Positions 52,022-64,000 of a stretch of DNA of 64,000 nucleotides are shown in pieces. Each line of letters begins with the position of its first letter. Position 1 is the stretch's first letter. A program made the position numbers and the translations under genes. The stretch covers positions 21,106,555 through 21,170,554 of the forward strand of contig CM119265.1 of assembly GCA_051294375.1 (NCBI GenBank), in the 5' to 3' direction. Under the pieces are notes generated by a model. The model was given only the letters and a program-made list of their open reading frames with translations, ran no database searches and was not told the DNA's origin. Origin of the DNA: Paraspadella gotoi (taxonomy: Eukaryota > Chaetognatha).

Positions 52022-52323
52022 NNNNNNNNNNNNNNNNNNNNNNNNNNNNNNNNNNNNNNNNNNNNNNNNNNNNNNNNNNNNNNNNNNNNNNNNNNNNNNN
52101 NNNNNNNNNNNNNNNNNNNNNNNNNNNNNNNNNNNNNNNNNNNNNNNNNNNNNNNNNNNNNNNNNNNNNNNNNNNNNNNNNNNNNNNNNNNNNNNNNNNN
52201 NNNNNNNNNNNNNNNNNNNNNNNNNNNNNNNNNNNNNNNNNNNNNNNNNNNNNNNNNNNNNNNNNNNNNNNNNNNNNNNNNNNNNNNNNNNNNNNNNNNN
52301 NNNNNNNNNNNNNNNNNNNNNNN
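52022..52323. other. Assembly gap (302 N)
   Basis: Copy B has only about 55 bases at this place (57833-57888), so the gap size is only an estimate. Confidence 0.97.
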
Positions 52324-54404
52324 TTGAATTTCAATTCGATTTAAGTTTCTTTCTTCTGTTTTTTATTCGACGAAACTTCGTCTTCGGTCCCGAAATATAA
52401 AAAAGGTTATCGTCGATAAAATCTCAAGTTCCTTGAGAGAGAGAGAAAAGGACTTTTTTTACTCTCGATACTTTTGAGATAAAACGAGGAAAAAAAAAGG
52501 AAAAAGAGTGATTAAATATTAGGAAATATAAATATAAATATAAATATAAGTAAAGAAAAGGCGGTGGTGGTAAAGTAATATACTGGAGAGAGAAAAGCAA
52601 GCTGATGAAATAATTATAAAGAATAGAAGGTTAAGAAAAGGTGTTAAACGAGGAAAGTAATGAGAAATAAGGTGGAGTTAGTATAATGATGAAATAATAG
52701 CATAAAAGATGAAAGGAATGATAAGAAATTAAGAAGTGACGGTAGTTTTTTGATAAAACTGAATTAAAATAAAGCAAAATGAAATGATAAGTGGAAACGG
52801 CGGAAATAATATAAGAAAATATAAAGATATATAGTTATACCCTCTATTTCCAGAAGACAACACTAACGTCCCCATCCCAATAAGATGAATAATATTATAT
52901 TTAAATACTTAAATCAACAATATTTTAACAAACAAAACAAATCATAAATAATAGTTATTTTAAATTTAAAAAATAAAAAATAAATAATAAAGATAGTGAA
53001 ACAAGTAATTTTGGAACTTTCATAAGAAAATAAAAAGAGCAATGATGAAATGACAAAAGAGTATATAAAGGGATGGTGATAAAATAATTGACGAGAAAAA
53101 CGGCGGTTATAAAAATAAACTGAGAGAGAAAAACTAAAAAAAAAGAGTCACGGAAGAGCGAATTCATGACATAGAGTCATGAAAGAGAACAGAATTTTAA
53201 AACTTTTTAGATTCGGATCCTCGTGAGAGTCGGGCGAGGAATTGTGAATGTGAGGATGAATTTGGTGAAGCCTGACGGAGTCTTAGGTTCGAATAGAGAC
53301 ACGAAACCATTTGACAGGTTGTCTAGTTTCTACTTCAACGCTTCAATGCGAGTTAGAGTCTATTGTTAAAGAGGGAAACTAGATTTCAACACATCTACAC
53401 TTGTGGCAGTTTATAAGTCGTATCGACAAAAAAACATATGAAAGTTGATTTCCATACAATAAAGAGCAATAGTTAGAGAAATTATGAAATCTTGTGGATA
53501 ATTTGATAGTCATAAATGTTAACATTATTATACTATATCTGTAAGATCGAATCCTACATCCTTTCTTTTCTTCGACGTTGGAGGAATAATGATTTTTCAA
53601 GCGGTATGATGAAGAAATTATCCATGAGACATTGAAAATGTGAGAGGGATCTTTTTTATTTATTATTATGAAAATTAATAATAACAATTAAAATAACTCA
53701 AAACCGCAAATTTCTCCCGAGTCACCATTGCCTTGCTCAAATAATGTTTCTCCGAGATAACGACACGAGAAAGCCGCTTTGGCTCCTATACCTTTTGTTT
53801 TTTAAGTAGTTCGTATATCAAATACGACATCTCCCGTCTCGAACAAATCACACCTGCGGAAAGTTAAAAACAAAAGACGTTTAAAAGACATTGGGGGTCA
53901 GATTTAGTTTTAAGTCTTTCTAATTCTACCAAAACAGTTAAAAAGACCAGCTGAATTCTATTATTCCACTTCAATAACCACACTGCGAGTTAAATTTCGT
54001 CCTGACGGCTAACGAATAAACCCTTTAGCGATATTGAAATAAATCAGAAGTATGATAAATTATTAACCCGATGTAGCAAACTAATCTTACGAAGACGTAT
54101 TCGATGGCATAAACTATGCCGTCTTCGACTCCGAGACGAACTTCCATTCTCACGCCTCATTTAACTCGTCGCCATCTTTTTTTTTTGCTCCAAACTCAAA
54201 ATGGGAAAAAATTCATAAAACCGAAGAAAACTCGGAAAAAAAAGAAATAGTTGACACCCATTAGCTCGAGAAAAAAAGTTCCTCTTGGGGGAGGAGAGGC
54301 TTTTCAAACGTTTTCTGTTTTGACGGTAAAAAGAATCGAGGATGTTTACGACGGGAAAAACATCATGAAAACACTGAAGGCTGTAAACCGTCTCTCTCTC
54401 TCTC
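52324..54404. other. No gene recognised
   Basis: AT-rich unique sequence, shared with copy B at about 57890-60078. No exon with splice support on either strand. Confidence 0.6.
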
Positions 54405-55536
54405 TGAAGTGACGCTGAAGGATTGAAGTCCGCGTGCGCACAGATGGCCCAATCAGACGAAAGCGAGACAGGGCGAGATTTCCAATGACGACAATCTTTG
54501 TTTTGGCTATTTGGCTGGAATTTTAATCTTGCATTTTTGCATATGTGCAGTTAATTAAACTTAAAACGTCCTATTTGATTTTTTGAAATCAATTTCGCTG
54601 AACGAACTTAATGCCCCCGCCCCTTCAATAAAAAATAAAATGTCAAGATGTCGCTATTCATAATTTTAAATGAATGGAAATTCAAATCTATTACTAATTG
54701 AAGATCGAAAAAAATACTGTCATATTCTGTTCGTGAAATCTAATCTCTTTCTGACTTTGCTAACTGAACAATATGCGAAACACAAATGTTAATTTTTCTT
54801 TTTTTGCCACTGTACTCTTTATGAGCCTTGAACGTTTTCATCATTATAATAAACTGTGCATCTAGGTTGAAAGTGATGAAAAGATTGATGGACTTGAAAC
54901 ATTATTTTTGGCTGCCTTATGGACATATAATTAATCAATGTTTAAACCTTTAAAATTTTTATTAGCATTAACAGTATAGCAATTCAATTATTTATGTAAT
55001 AATTCCTTATATAATCGTCAAATTTTCAAAAATAATTTTTATTTTATTTTTAGAACTGTTTGGATTGCTTGTAAAAAACTAAGAAACTTTATAAAATATC
55101 GTTATATGATATTTAATGTTTAATGACTAAAACGTTTTAACATATAAAGTTTCCTACTACAGAGAATAAAAAGTTCAGGAATTTTCACCTTTTTTCTTAT
55201 TTTAAACATTGAAGTGACAGGAATTTCTTGATAACATGTTTTATATTTTGATTCAAACTTTTTATGCAAAAATCTGAATCTTTATTAAAATGTTTTAAAA
55301 ATAATTATTTTTAAAATTACTATTTTTATAAGGATATTACTACAAATATAATAATATTTTACTTTCTGTTCCGAGATAAATATAAACAAAATCATTTTTT
55401 TGTACTAGTTAATCATTACTATCTCACAATCTAAATATCATCTGGTCCGATCATTCAAATAAATTTTTTGTTCTCGAGTGCTCCACTCTACTGTGCATGA
55501 AGATGACGTCAAAAACTATTTTCATTGTCGTTCTAG

Positions 55537-55768
55537 ATTGAGTTGAAGAAGATATCTTTCCGGATTTTCTGCTGCAAAAAGGGTGATATCGAAGAGGCAT
55601 CATCTAGGGACCAATAATGGGAATAATAATTGTTAATCATAATAACAAATTTTTGTAAAAAATGATCTTTAAAACGCTACCCTCTTTTATGCCAGTTCAA
55701 ACCGTTGTTCATCGTCGACAAAACCCTGACTGTACTCAAAGGCATTCCTTGACAAAAAAAACCATAAA
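55537..55768 (+). pseudogene. Noisy copy of the last two MAN2A exons
   Basis: attgagttgaagaagat at 55537 and the segment from 55696 to the stop near 55768 repeat 50371-50444 and 50519-50585, with insertions that break the frame. Probably an assembly artefact rather than a real pseudogene. Confidence 0.85.
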
Positions 55769-55850
55769 TACGACATGACTTGCATTGGCGCTCTTATTAA
55801 TTTGATCGTAGATGAGAATCTCGGGTCGTGGCCAATAATTATCGAATCCT

Positions 55851-56150
55851 GTGAAGTTCTCTCATTCTTATTTTTCGTTCGTCAGTGAATATTTAGAAAA
55901 AAAAACTAATCATTATTATAGGTTGCCACCCAACTTTTCAAACTGGCCAGATTATAACCCTTATTTTTTTGAGGAACTTAATTCAGCGAATCCAGGATTT
56001 ATAAACATAAGTATGTTGTCATTGAAAAGACAAACAGGTTCTCCTCTCTTGGTCCTGTATAAAAAAAAGGTCCGAGGGCCAAAAAAAAAAAAAAAAAACA
56101 AAAAAAAAAAAAAAAACCCCCAAAAAAAAAAAATGGTTCTTGTCGTAACT
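55851..56150 (+). other. Open frame in gap-equivalent region, unassigned
   Basis: Reads LPPNFSNWPDYNPYFFEELN, then NPGFINISMLSLKRQTG after a possible acceptor (attattatag), and then falls into A homopolymers. No family recognised, and the sequence quality is poor. Confidence 0.2.
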
Positions 56151-56615
56151 CCGTAACTCAGTATTTTACGTAACTTACGTACTACTTACGTAATACGTAT
56201 CCTTAAAATTTTTGCAATCTGAAATAATTAGTTGTTGAATAGTTGTGGATTTTTTTGGTTGCTTACTGTTACTACGTTATAAATGTTCATTTATCAATGT
56301 ATGTATGTATTTGTTTGAAATGTATTTTGCAAGTTCGGTTCAAAAAATAAATTGTTTCTCTTTGAATTTTCTTGTTACTGCTTTTGATTCGAAGGATAAA
56401 GTTAAAAGATATTCGTATTGCTTGCGAGAGAAAAATGATCATTTATCTAAGTACTAAAAAGTTAAGTCATGTTTATATTAACATTTTCGCCTATATTAAA
56501 AAAACATACTTTTTTGGAATTATAAACTCGCGCTTGGTCAATTACGTACATTTCACATCCACGTAAATTATAAATATAAAAATATAATACAATTTAAAAA
56601 AAAATATCAAAAACG

Positions 56616-57577
56616 CTAAAAACGTGTGCCGCTTGGAGTCTCTGCCGTCAACGTCCAGCGTCCGATGACGAAAGAAGCGATCGTCTGCTTGGGATTCCGA
56701 AACGACCGCCCCCGTTCGCGACGGCCGGAACTATTTTTTGGATCCGAATGTTTCTTTCGAACCTCATTTTCCGCCCTCGAAGTTTTTTCGAAATGGAAAC
56801 GATGCACGAAAAAAACGAGGAGAAACAAAAGAAAACCGAAGATGAGGAGAAAGGCGCCGAGGTTAAGTTTCGAAATCTTGAAAGATAGAGGGCGAAGGGT
56901 GCAGTTGATAATTTAGAGAACGCATGCGGAGGATTTTAGAAACGAGTGAGCTCGAATTAAAAAGGATAGTTATTAGTAAGGTCTTCAATCTTTGACGCGC
57001 CCTTTTTTATTCTTTTCTATTCTTTCCTCATTTCTCATGATAAAAAATTTATTTACAAGTACCCTCTCTTTCTCGGCTTCCTCTCTTTCTTCTCTTTCCA
57101 CTCTCTGATTCTCTCTTTCTTTCTTTGTTCATTTTTCATTTAATCTCTTCTCCATTCCTCTCTTTAGGAATTGGTTTACTTATGAAGTTCCTTGTTTTAT
57201 CTCTCTTTCGCCCCTCCCCTATACCGTTTCTTTTCTTTTTTCCTCTCTCTCTCTCCCTCTCTCTCTCTCTCTCTTCTCTCTCCTCTCTCTCTCTCTTCTC
57301 TCTCTCTCTCCTCTCTTCTCTCTCTTTCTCTCTCTCTTATCTCTCTCTCACCGCGTCCCGTAAATAACGATGGCGCTCCCCGTCACCAGCGACGCCAACC
57401 CGAAACGCCATGCGCGTCGCAGACTTTTCTCGCAGAGACGCGAGTCGTAGTAATCGCGGCGGTAGCGGCGCTTGGAAGCGAGCGTTTGGCCGGCGGAGGC
57501 GACGAGCCGCTGGGTGCGTTGGCTCGGAGGGCGCTGGCGTCGGCGAATGTCGACTCTGGGATGCGATAGGGGGGCAT
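56616..57577 (-). CDS. Candidate two-exon membrane protein (copy B of the 51.6 kb locus)
   Basis: Exon 1 (about 57577-57349) is the indel-broken copy of the 51567-51751 frame, extended to LASLVTGSAIVIYGTR with a donor CG/gtgaga. About 400 bases downstream on the same strand, 56880-56616 reads LNLGAFLLIFGFLLFLLVFF, then VHRFHFEKTSRAENE and ends TAETPSGTRF before a stop. Together these would make a protein of about 165 residues with two adjacent hydrophobic segments and a basic tail. The splice phase does not close in this noisy copy, so one indel must be assumed. Family not recognised. Confidence 0.35.
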
Positions 57578-60075
57578 GGCGGGCGGAGGCGCGAAGGTTT
57601 GGCGGGAGATTCGGAAAACGGAATCGGAGGCGGGAAAAAAAGTGGCGCGGATGACGCGCGTGCGGTCGGCATAGCAATCGACGCCTTCGATTCGTCACAA
57701 GTAAATTATTTTCTAAAATTTACGTTTTTCCCTTTGACCTTTTTCAATTAAACGTCCGTCTTTTGTCATTTCGGTTTCCCAGCGCTTCCGACGCTAATTT
57801 AGATAATTATATTTTAAATAGAACAAAAAAAAAAAATTTTTTTTCTCAAGAGAACGAATTTTGTTTGTATCTATTTTTTTTTTGGTCTTGAAATTTCATT
57901 CGATTTAAGTTTCTTTCTTCTGTTTTTTATTTCGACGAAACTTCGTTTCGGGTCCCGAATATAAAAAAGGGTTATCGTCGATAAAATCTCAAGTTCCTGA
58001 GAGAGAGATGAAAAGCCCGACTTTGTTACTCTCGATACTTTTGAGATAAAACGAGGCAAAAAAAAAGGAAAAGAGTGATTAAATATTTAGGAAATATAAA
58101 TATTAAATATAAATATAAGTAAAGAAATAGGCGCGGTGGTGTGTAAGTTAATTAACTGCGAGAGAGGAAAAGCAAGCTGATGAAATAATTATAAAGAATA
58201 GAAGGTTAAAGAAAAGGGCTGTTAAACGAGAAAAGTAATTGAGAAATAGGTGGAGTTAGTATAATGATGAAATAATAGGCATAAAGAATGAAAGGACATG
58301 ATAAGAAATTTAAGAAGTTGACGGAAGTTTTTTGTAAAACTGAATTAAAATAAAGGCAAAATGAATATGATAAGTGCGAACGGCGGGAATAATATAAGGG
58401 AAAAATATAAAGATATATAGTGTATTACCCTCTATTCCAGAAGACAACACTAACGTCCCCATCCCAATAGATGAATAATATTATATTTAAGATACTTTAA
58501 ATCAAACCAATATTTTTACAAACAAAAACAAATCATTAAATAATACTTATTTTAAATTAAAAAAATAAAAATAAAAATAATAAGATAGTGAAACAAGTTA
58601 ATTTTGGAACTTTCATAGAAAATAAAAAAGAGCAACGATGAAATGACAAAAAGATTAAATAAAGGATGGCTTGATAAAATAATTGACGAGAAAAACGGCG
58701 GTTATAAAAAATTAAACTGAGAGGAGAAAAACTAAAAAAAAGAGTCACGGAAAGCGAATTCATGACATAGAGTCATGAAGAGAACAGAATTTTTAAAAAC
58801 TTTTTAAGAGTTCGGATCCTGTGAGAGTCGCGGCGAGAAATTGCTGAATGCTGAGGATGAATTTGCGTGAAGGCTGACGGAGACTTAGGTTGCGAATAGA
58901 GAGCACGAAACCATTGTTGACAGGTTTGTCTTAGTGTTCTACTGTTCAACGCTTCAATGCGAGTTTTAGAGTGCTAGTTGTTAAAGAGGGAACTAGATTT
59001 TTTCAACGACATCTACACTTGTGGGCAGTTATTGAGTCGTATCGACAAAAAAACGCATAGAAAGTTGATTTCCATACAATAAAGAGCAATAGTAGAGAAT
59101 TATGAAAATCTTGTGGATAAATTTGATAGTCATTGAAATGTTAACATTATTATTATGCTATTCTGTAGCGATCGATCCTACATCCTTTCTTTTCTTCGGA
59201 CGTTGGAGAAATAGATGATTGTTTCAAGCGGTATGATGAAGAAATTATCCATTAGACATTGGAAAATGTGGAGAGGGATCTTTTTTATTTATTATTATGA
59301 ACAATTATAATAAGCATTAAAATATAACTGCAAGAACGCACAAATGTTCTCCCGAGTCACCAATTGCCTGTTGCTCAAGATAGATGTTTGTCGTCCGCGA
59401 GATAAGCGACACGAGAAAGCCAGCGTTTGGCTTCTATCCTTGTTGTTTTTTAAGGTAGGTCGTATATGGCACGGTACGAATGGGATGTCTCCGTTCGAAC
59501 GAATCACACTGCGGAAAGTTAAAAACAAAAGACCGTTTTAAAAGACATTGGCGGGTCAGATTTAGTTTTAAGTCTTCTAATTTCTACCAAAACAGTTTTA
59601 AAAAGACCAGACTTGAATTCTATTATCACTTCAATAACCCACACTGCGATGTTAAAATTTCGTCCTGACGGCTAACGAATAAACCCTTTTAGGCGATATT
59701 GAAATTAAATCAGAAAGTATTGATAAATTATTACCGATGTAGGCAAACTAATCTTTACGAAGGACGTATTCGATGGCATAAACTATTGCCGTCTTCGACT
59801 CCGAGACGAACTTCCATTCTCACGCCTCATTTAACTCGTCGCCAATCTTTTTTTTTTTTCTGCTCCAACCTCAAAATGGAAAAAATTCATAAAACGAAGA
59901 AAACTCGGAAAAAAAAAAGAAATAGTTGACACCATTAGCTCGCAGAAAAAAAGTCTACTTGGGGAGGAGAGGGCTTTTCAAATCGTTTTCTGCTTTTTAT
60001 TTTGACGGTAAAAGAATCGAGGATGGTTTACGACTGGGAAAAAAACATCATGAAAACACTGAGGCTTGCTAAACC

Positions 60076-60079
<4 letters not shown>

Positions 60080-60134
<55 letters not shown>

Positions 60135-60703
60135 TTCTCTCTCTCTCTTCTCTCTCTCTCTCATCTCTTTTTGTTGTTACCAAAAATTATTTTTTCTTCT
60201 TTCTGCGTTTAATGTTTTTACTTTTTTCCCCTCCCCACCCTTTTTCTTTCTTTCTTTTCTTTTCTTTACTTCTTTCTTTTCTTTTCTTTTCATTTATTCT
60301 TTTCTTTTCTTTTTCTTTTCTTCCTTTTCTTATTTCCTCCCCATTCTCCCTTCCTCACCCTTCCCCCCTCTCCCCCCCTCTCAATCCCGTCTCCAGTTTA
60401 AAGGAGGGCGGCGCCATTGAGAATTCCCTTTTGAATCTAGAAAAAGATCGAGCGCCGAGCGGGGGGAGAGGGGGGGAGAGGGGGGGGAAGCCGCGTGGAA
60501 GGAAGGGAGAATGGGGAGGAAATAAGAAAAAGCGAAAGAAAGAAAAAGAAAAGAAAAAGAATAAAATTGAAAAGAAAAGAAAAGAAGAAAAGTAAAGAAA
60601 GAAAAGAAAAAAGAAAAGAAAAGGTGGTGAGTGGGAAAGGTAAAAAACATTAAAACCAGAAAGAGAAAATAATTTTTTTGTAACAACAAAAGGAACTTGA
60701 GAG

Positions 60704-60741
<38 letters not shown>

Positions 60742-60800
60742 GAGCAGATCTGAGAGAGAGATGGAGAGAGANNNNNNNNNNNNNNNNNNNNNNNNNTCTC
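60080..60800. repeat. Noisy inverted repeat (foldback)
   Basis: 60080-60410 (CT array, ttgttgttaccaaaaatt, TTTCTTTTC tracts, cctccccattctccc) is mirrored by 60460-60770 (gggagaatggggagg, AAAGAAAAG tracts, aattttt..gtaacaacaa, GA array). The centre is near 60430 and the arms differ by many small indels. The right part ends at a 25-N gap (60772-60796), after which the CT array resumes. Confidence 0.85.
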
Positions 60801-62900
60801 TCTCTCTCTCTCTCTCTCATCTCTTTTTGCTCACCGCTAGGGAGAGCCAATCCTTTTTAAATGTGTTATTACAAAAGAATGAGAAATTAAAATGTATTTC
60901 ATGAATTATATCCCAACTCCGTTATATTTTGACACTTATAATTCCTTCCGTTTGACCCTCAGTCTCATTTCAAAAAATTCACAAATTAATCTGCTACACT
61001 TATTAGTCATAATCTCCATCACTTTCTACACCTTTTTTTTAGTCCCTTTTTCCTTCACCTTCTAAATCAATTTCTCCATCAATTTCTCCATCACTTTCTC
61101 TATCGCTTTTTCCATCACCTTCCTCATCACTTTCTCCATCATTTTCTCTATCACTTACTTCATAACCTTCTCCATCACTTTCTCCATCACATTCTCCATC
61201 AACTTTCCCCCCATCATTCTCGTCCTCCTCCTTTTTCCTCGTTCATCCGAAACCGAATCCTGAATCAATTTCCTTCGGAGATGACGAGAATCATAACCCG
61301 AAATCCGCGACGATGACGACGACGAAGATGACGACTCCGGGCGTGGCGGACATTGACGAATACGAAGATGACAACGAAGTAGACGACGAAGATTTCGACG
61401 AAGAAGTACGATGACGAGAAAAACACTCGAAATGGTTGAACTGACAATCAACGAAAAAAACATTAACATGACAGCGGGACCGCCAACGACGTCAACAAAC
61501 CAATAACAATATGGAAGGATGACAACGACACAGATGCATGACGTTACATCACTCGACAAAAGGCCGACACACAAGCTTGAAACGGACGAAGGCCGAACAG
61601 AACTGAAGACACCGTCAGCGACAACAACAAACGACTTACGTTCCTCCTTTTCTTCCCATTATCATCGCCCCTACTCCCCCGCCCGACACCCCCACCTCAT
61701 CTCCCGCCCGATGCCTTCAACCAAGGGTCAGGAATCCCAAGGGTTCAACAACACGACAGGTCGTATCGCAATGACTTATCCGACACCCGAATCGCCCCAG
61801 CGTCCTTGCGGCGCCCTGCCGGTGCCTCCGCGGCCGCCCGTGTGTGCCTCTGCATATTTCGATAGGCCGTTGTCCGCGAAGCTCCTTTCTCTCTTCCCGA
61901 TCTTCTTGGGATGGTCCTTGAGGTCTAGATCACGCCGAGGGTTGCGGCGCGCGGCGGCGGCGGTTAGAGTTGGGCAGTGTCGCTACAGCAGGAAATAATT
62001 AAGCTACTCCTTTTCTAGGGTTCCATTGATTGTTGACGCCACGATATACAAGAATTTTCTTGACATTATCCCGAGGCATTTCTCACAGCATCCGGCAACA
62101 TTTCGTCAGGTCGGTCCGTCTTTTACGGCCCAAGTTACTACGTATACTATGCTTAGTATGTCTATTTGTAATACGTTGTTATTTAACATTTATACTTAGT
62201 TACGTTTCAAGTCGTCTAGTTCATCTTACTAAGCTTTCTTCAACAATTCTTTCACTTCATGATTTTTATTTCCGCGCTCTATATTTTCGCTAACATACAA
62301 CATTTCTTTAATAAGAAATTTTCCTAAAAAAAAAATTATTAAAAATTTAAAATTAATCAACTTAATAATTTCTGTAGTAGTTTGGCTTACGGTTTCAGTT
62401 TTGGGATTGTGGTACTTACAACAAGATTAGACTCATAAACTTGCTCTGTTACGGTTTATTTGTCTCCCTCCTCTCTGTCACTCACTCACTCACTCACTGG
62501 ACCACTCACTCACTCACTCATCTCACGAACAATCTTATTTCATCTCGTGCACTTCCTCAGTTTCGTCGCCTTCCTTCCCCTCTAACTCTCCTCCCATTAA
62601 TTTTCCTCTTCCAAATGCCTTCTTCGCTTCCTTCCTCCCCTTCCCTCTTCTCTGCTCCTCACTCTGCCCCAGCCCCCTATTCCTCCTCTCTTCCTCCTTC
62701 CCCCCAACCCCTTCGCCTCGCCCTCTTTCCTCCTTCCTCCCTGTCCCTCCCTCTCCCACCCCCCTTTTCCCGCGTCCCTTTCCTCCTTCTCTTCTTATCC
62801 TCTCCTTTCCAATCCTTCCGCCCACAATTCAAAGATGGCATCCTGGCCTTAACTGCTTCCTGCAGCGCCGCCAGCGTAATGGCATATCGAGATCGGTGAT
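60797..62900. other. No gene recognised; pyrimidine-rich
   Basis: Contains a degenerate 12-base tandem (61066-61205), GAC-rich sequence (61290-61420), a CACT array (62478-62520) and CCTT/CCC-rich tracts (62570-62820). Open frames across it encode low-complexity sequence only. Confidence 0.6.
61066..61205. repeat. Degenerate 12-base tandem repeat
   Basis: Unit ctttctccatca, about 11 copies with frequent substitutions. Confidence 0.85.
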
Positions 62901-64000
62901 TCATCCTACACGATCCGTAAAATTATCCGGCCACCCGCATGGCCGACACGAGCTGAGCAAGTCTGCGATTATCCGCCTCTCGTCCGGAAGCGACCCGTGC
63001 CCCGACCGGCCGGCGGACCGCTTTCTCTAATGAGGGCCCCTACGTTATGGTCCGCGTCGTGCGCATATCTGTCCTGCGGTTCGACGTGCTCATCCGATAT
63101 CTGCTACCGACCATAACAGTATGGTCGGTGATAGAATCTGGGATATATATATACATATACCTTAGAAGAAGGAGATTGTATCTCCTATATTGGATTGCTA
63201 ATGAGTCTCTGCCCGTTTTTGCGAATCCTCTTGACGTATACTTCTACTCTCTATCTCGTACCAACTGTGAGTTGTTGACTGGGGTGATGGCTCTTCCTTC
63301 CTGCCCGTGGCGCTTCTCCGTGAAAAGATGCAGGCCATTGCCAATACTAGTACTGCGACACATTCTATTGTTGATCTCCTCGGTATACTTTATCTGATCG
63401 TCATGCCCCGAACAACACATGAGTCATAGAGAAAGACAGAGCCTTATCACTTGTATTGAGTGAGGAGTTTAGACCCTACTCTGCGCCGCCGTGTCGATAA
63501 CTATTCAAATAAGAGCAGCCACGCGTAAGGCGTAGTCGCTGATAACCTTCTGCTGATTATCGCAAAGAGAAGTACTCCAGTTGATAGACGAACAGCAACA
63601 ATGAAATCATCAAAAAACTAGCACATACAGCATCCAGCATATTCTGGGAAAAATACTCTAATCACTGCATAATACGGCTCATAAGCATACACACCTATTG
63701 ATGTGATATTGTTCAAGAACTATTATCCTAGCCTATCAATCCTCAGATCTATCAATGATCGAGACCTCAAGACTGGTTTATGTCTCTGACGCTAAAGTAT
63801 CTCTAATTAAGTTCTACACGGTACTAAGTACTTTCAAGTCTGTAACAGTCTGAGACAAAGGCTGTAAGGCCCTTGCCTACCTTCCTCCTTGGCAGGGTTC
63901 TATCTCAGCTATGTGCTAGTAATAATTAACTCTCTCCGACATATATGCTGTGCATACTCACTATTTTCCTGTGCTATCGTTCGAATCGTGACACTGATAT
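62900..64000. other. No gene recognised; composition unlike the rest
   Basis: Over 1 kb of balanced-composition sequence with almost no homopolymers or microsatellites and no homology to the rest of the window that I can see. Only short open frames. Compare the rest of the window, where a low-complexity array occurs every 1-2 kb. Confidence 0.5.

Larger units (their letters stand above)
54405..60078. repeat. Duplicated block, copy B (indel-rich)
   Basis: Aligns end to end with 49268-54404 in direct orientation. Differences are dominated by one- to three-base insertions spread evenly through coding and non-coding sequence, as in raw long-read sequence. The junction lies in a CT tract at 54392-54405. 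Confidence 0.92.

Noticed and set aside
61519-61998. 159-codon plus-strand frame
   Set aside because: Composition-driven Thr/Pro/Ser-rich translation without a recognisable domain, in a low-quality region.

Overview
The window is animal nuclear DNA: split genes with GT-AG introns from under 100 bases to over 12 kb, and no operons. It is extraordinarily rich in microsatellites: (CT)n/(GA)n in nearly every intron, plus (CTTT)n, (CGT)n, (GCC)n and (TCC)n. Families and intron-rich structure fit a protostome invertebrate. The microsatellite load suggests a crustacean or other arthropod, but that is inference.

Four genes can be read exon by exon with consistent splice phases. (1) An NDRG-family gene, + strand, 7104-16808, 7 exons, 335 aa, complete. 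(2) A Golgi alpha-mannosidase II (MAN2A) gene, + strand, 20330-50585, 23 exons visible, lacking its first exon and whatever lies in a 621-base gap. (3) A secreted furin-like-repeat protein, - strand, 27703-30472, 6 exons, 227 aa, and (4) GCLM, the glutamate-cysteine ligase modifier subunit, - strand, 31499-34061, 5 exons, 322 aa. Genes 3 and 4 are both nested, antisense, inside one 12.1 kb intron of the mannosidase gene. A fifth, unrecognised two-membrane-segment gene may lie on the - strand just past the mannosidase stop (51.6 kb, second copy at 56.6-57.6 kb).

The genes have no common pathway: NDRG is a catalytically dead alpha/beta-hydrolase, MAN2A trims N-glycans in the Golgi, GCLM controls glutathione synthesis, and the furin-repeat protein is probably extracellular. 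The mannosidase keeps its zinc and catalytic residues. Its coding exons have been expanded by repeats (a roughly 130-residue insert with a 15-base minisatellite and poly-Ala, and several poly-Ser tracts), and two exons carry apparent frameshifts.

The non-coding part contains a family of AT-rich imperfectly palindromic elements (four intronic or intergenic copies), three copies of a GC-rich 255-base interspersed repeat, an 87-base-arm hairpin, tRNA-derived segments and many small tandem arrays.

The right-hand third shows strong signs of assembly trouble. 49.27-54.40 kb is repeated as a noisy, indel-rich copy at 54.40-60.08 kb that reads through the N gaps of the first copy. A noisy foldback follows at 60.1-60.8 kb, and the last kilobase has a different texture. 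Near the left end a perfect 417-base inverted repeat flanks an N gap.
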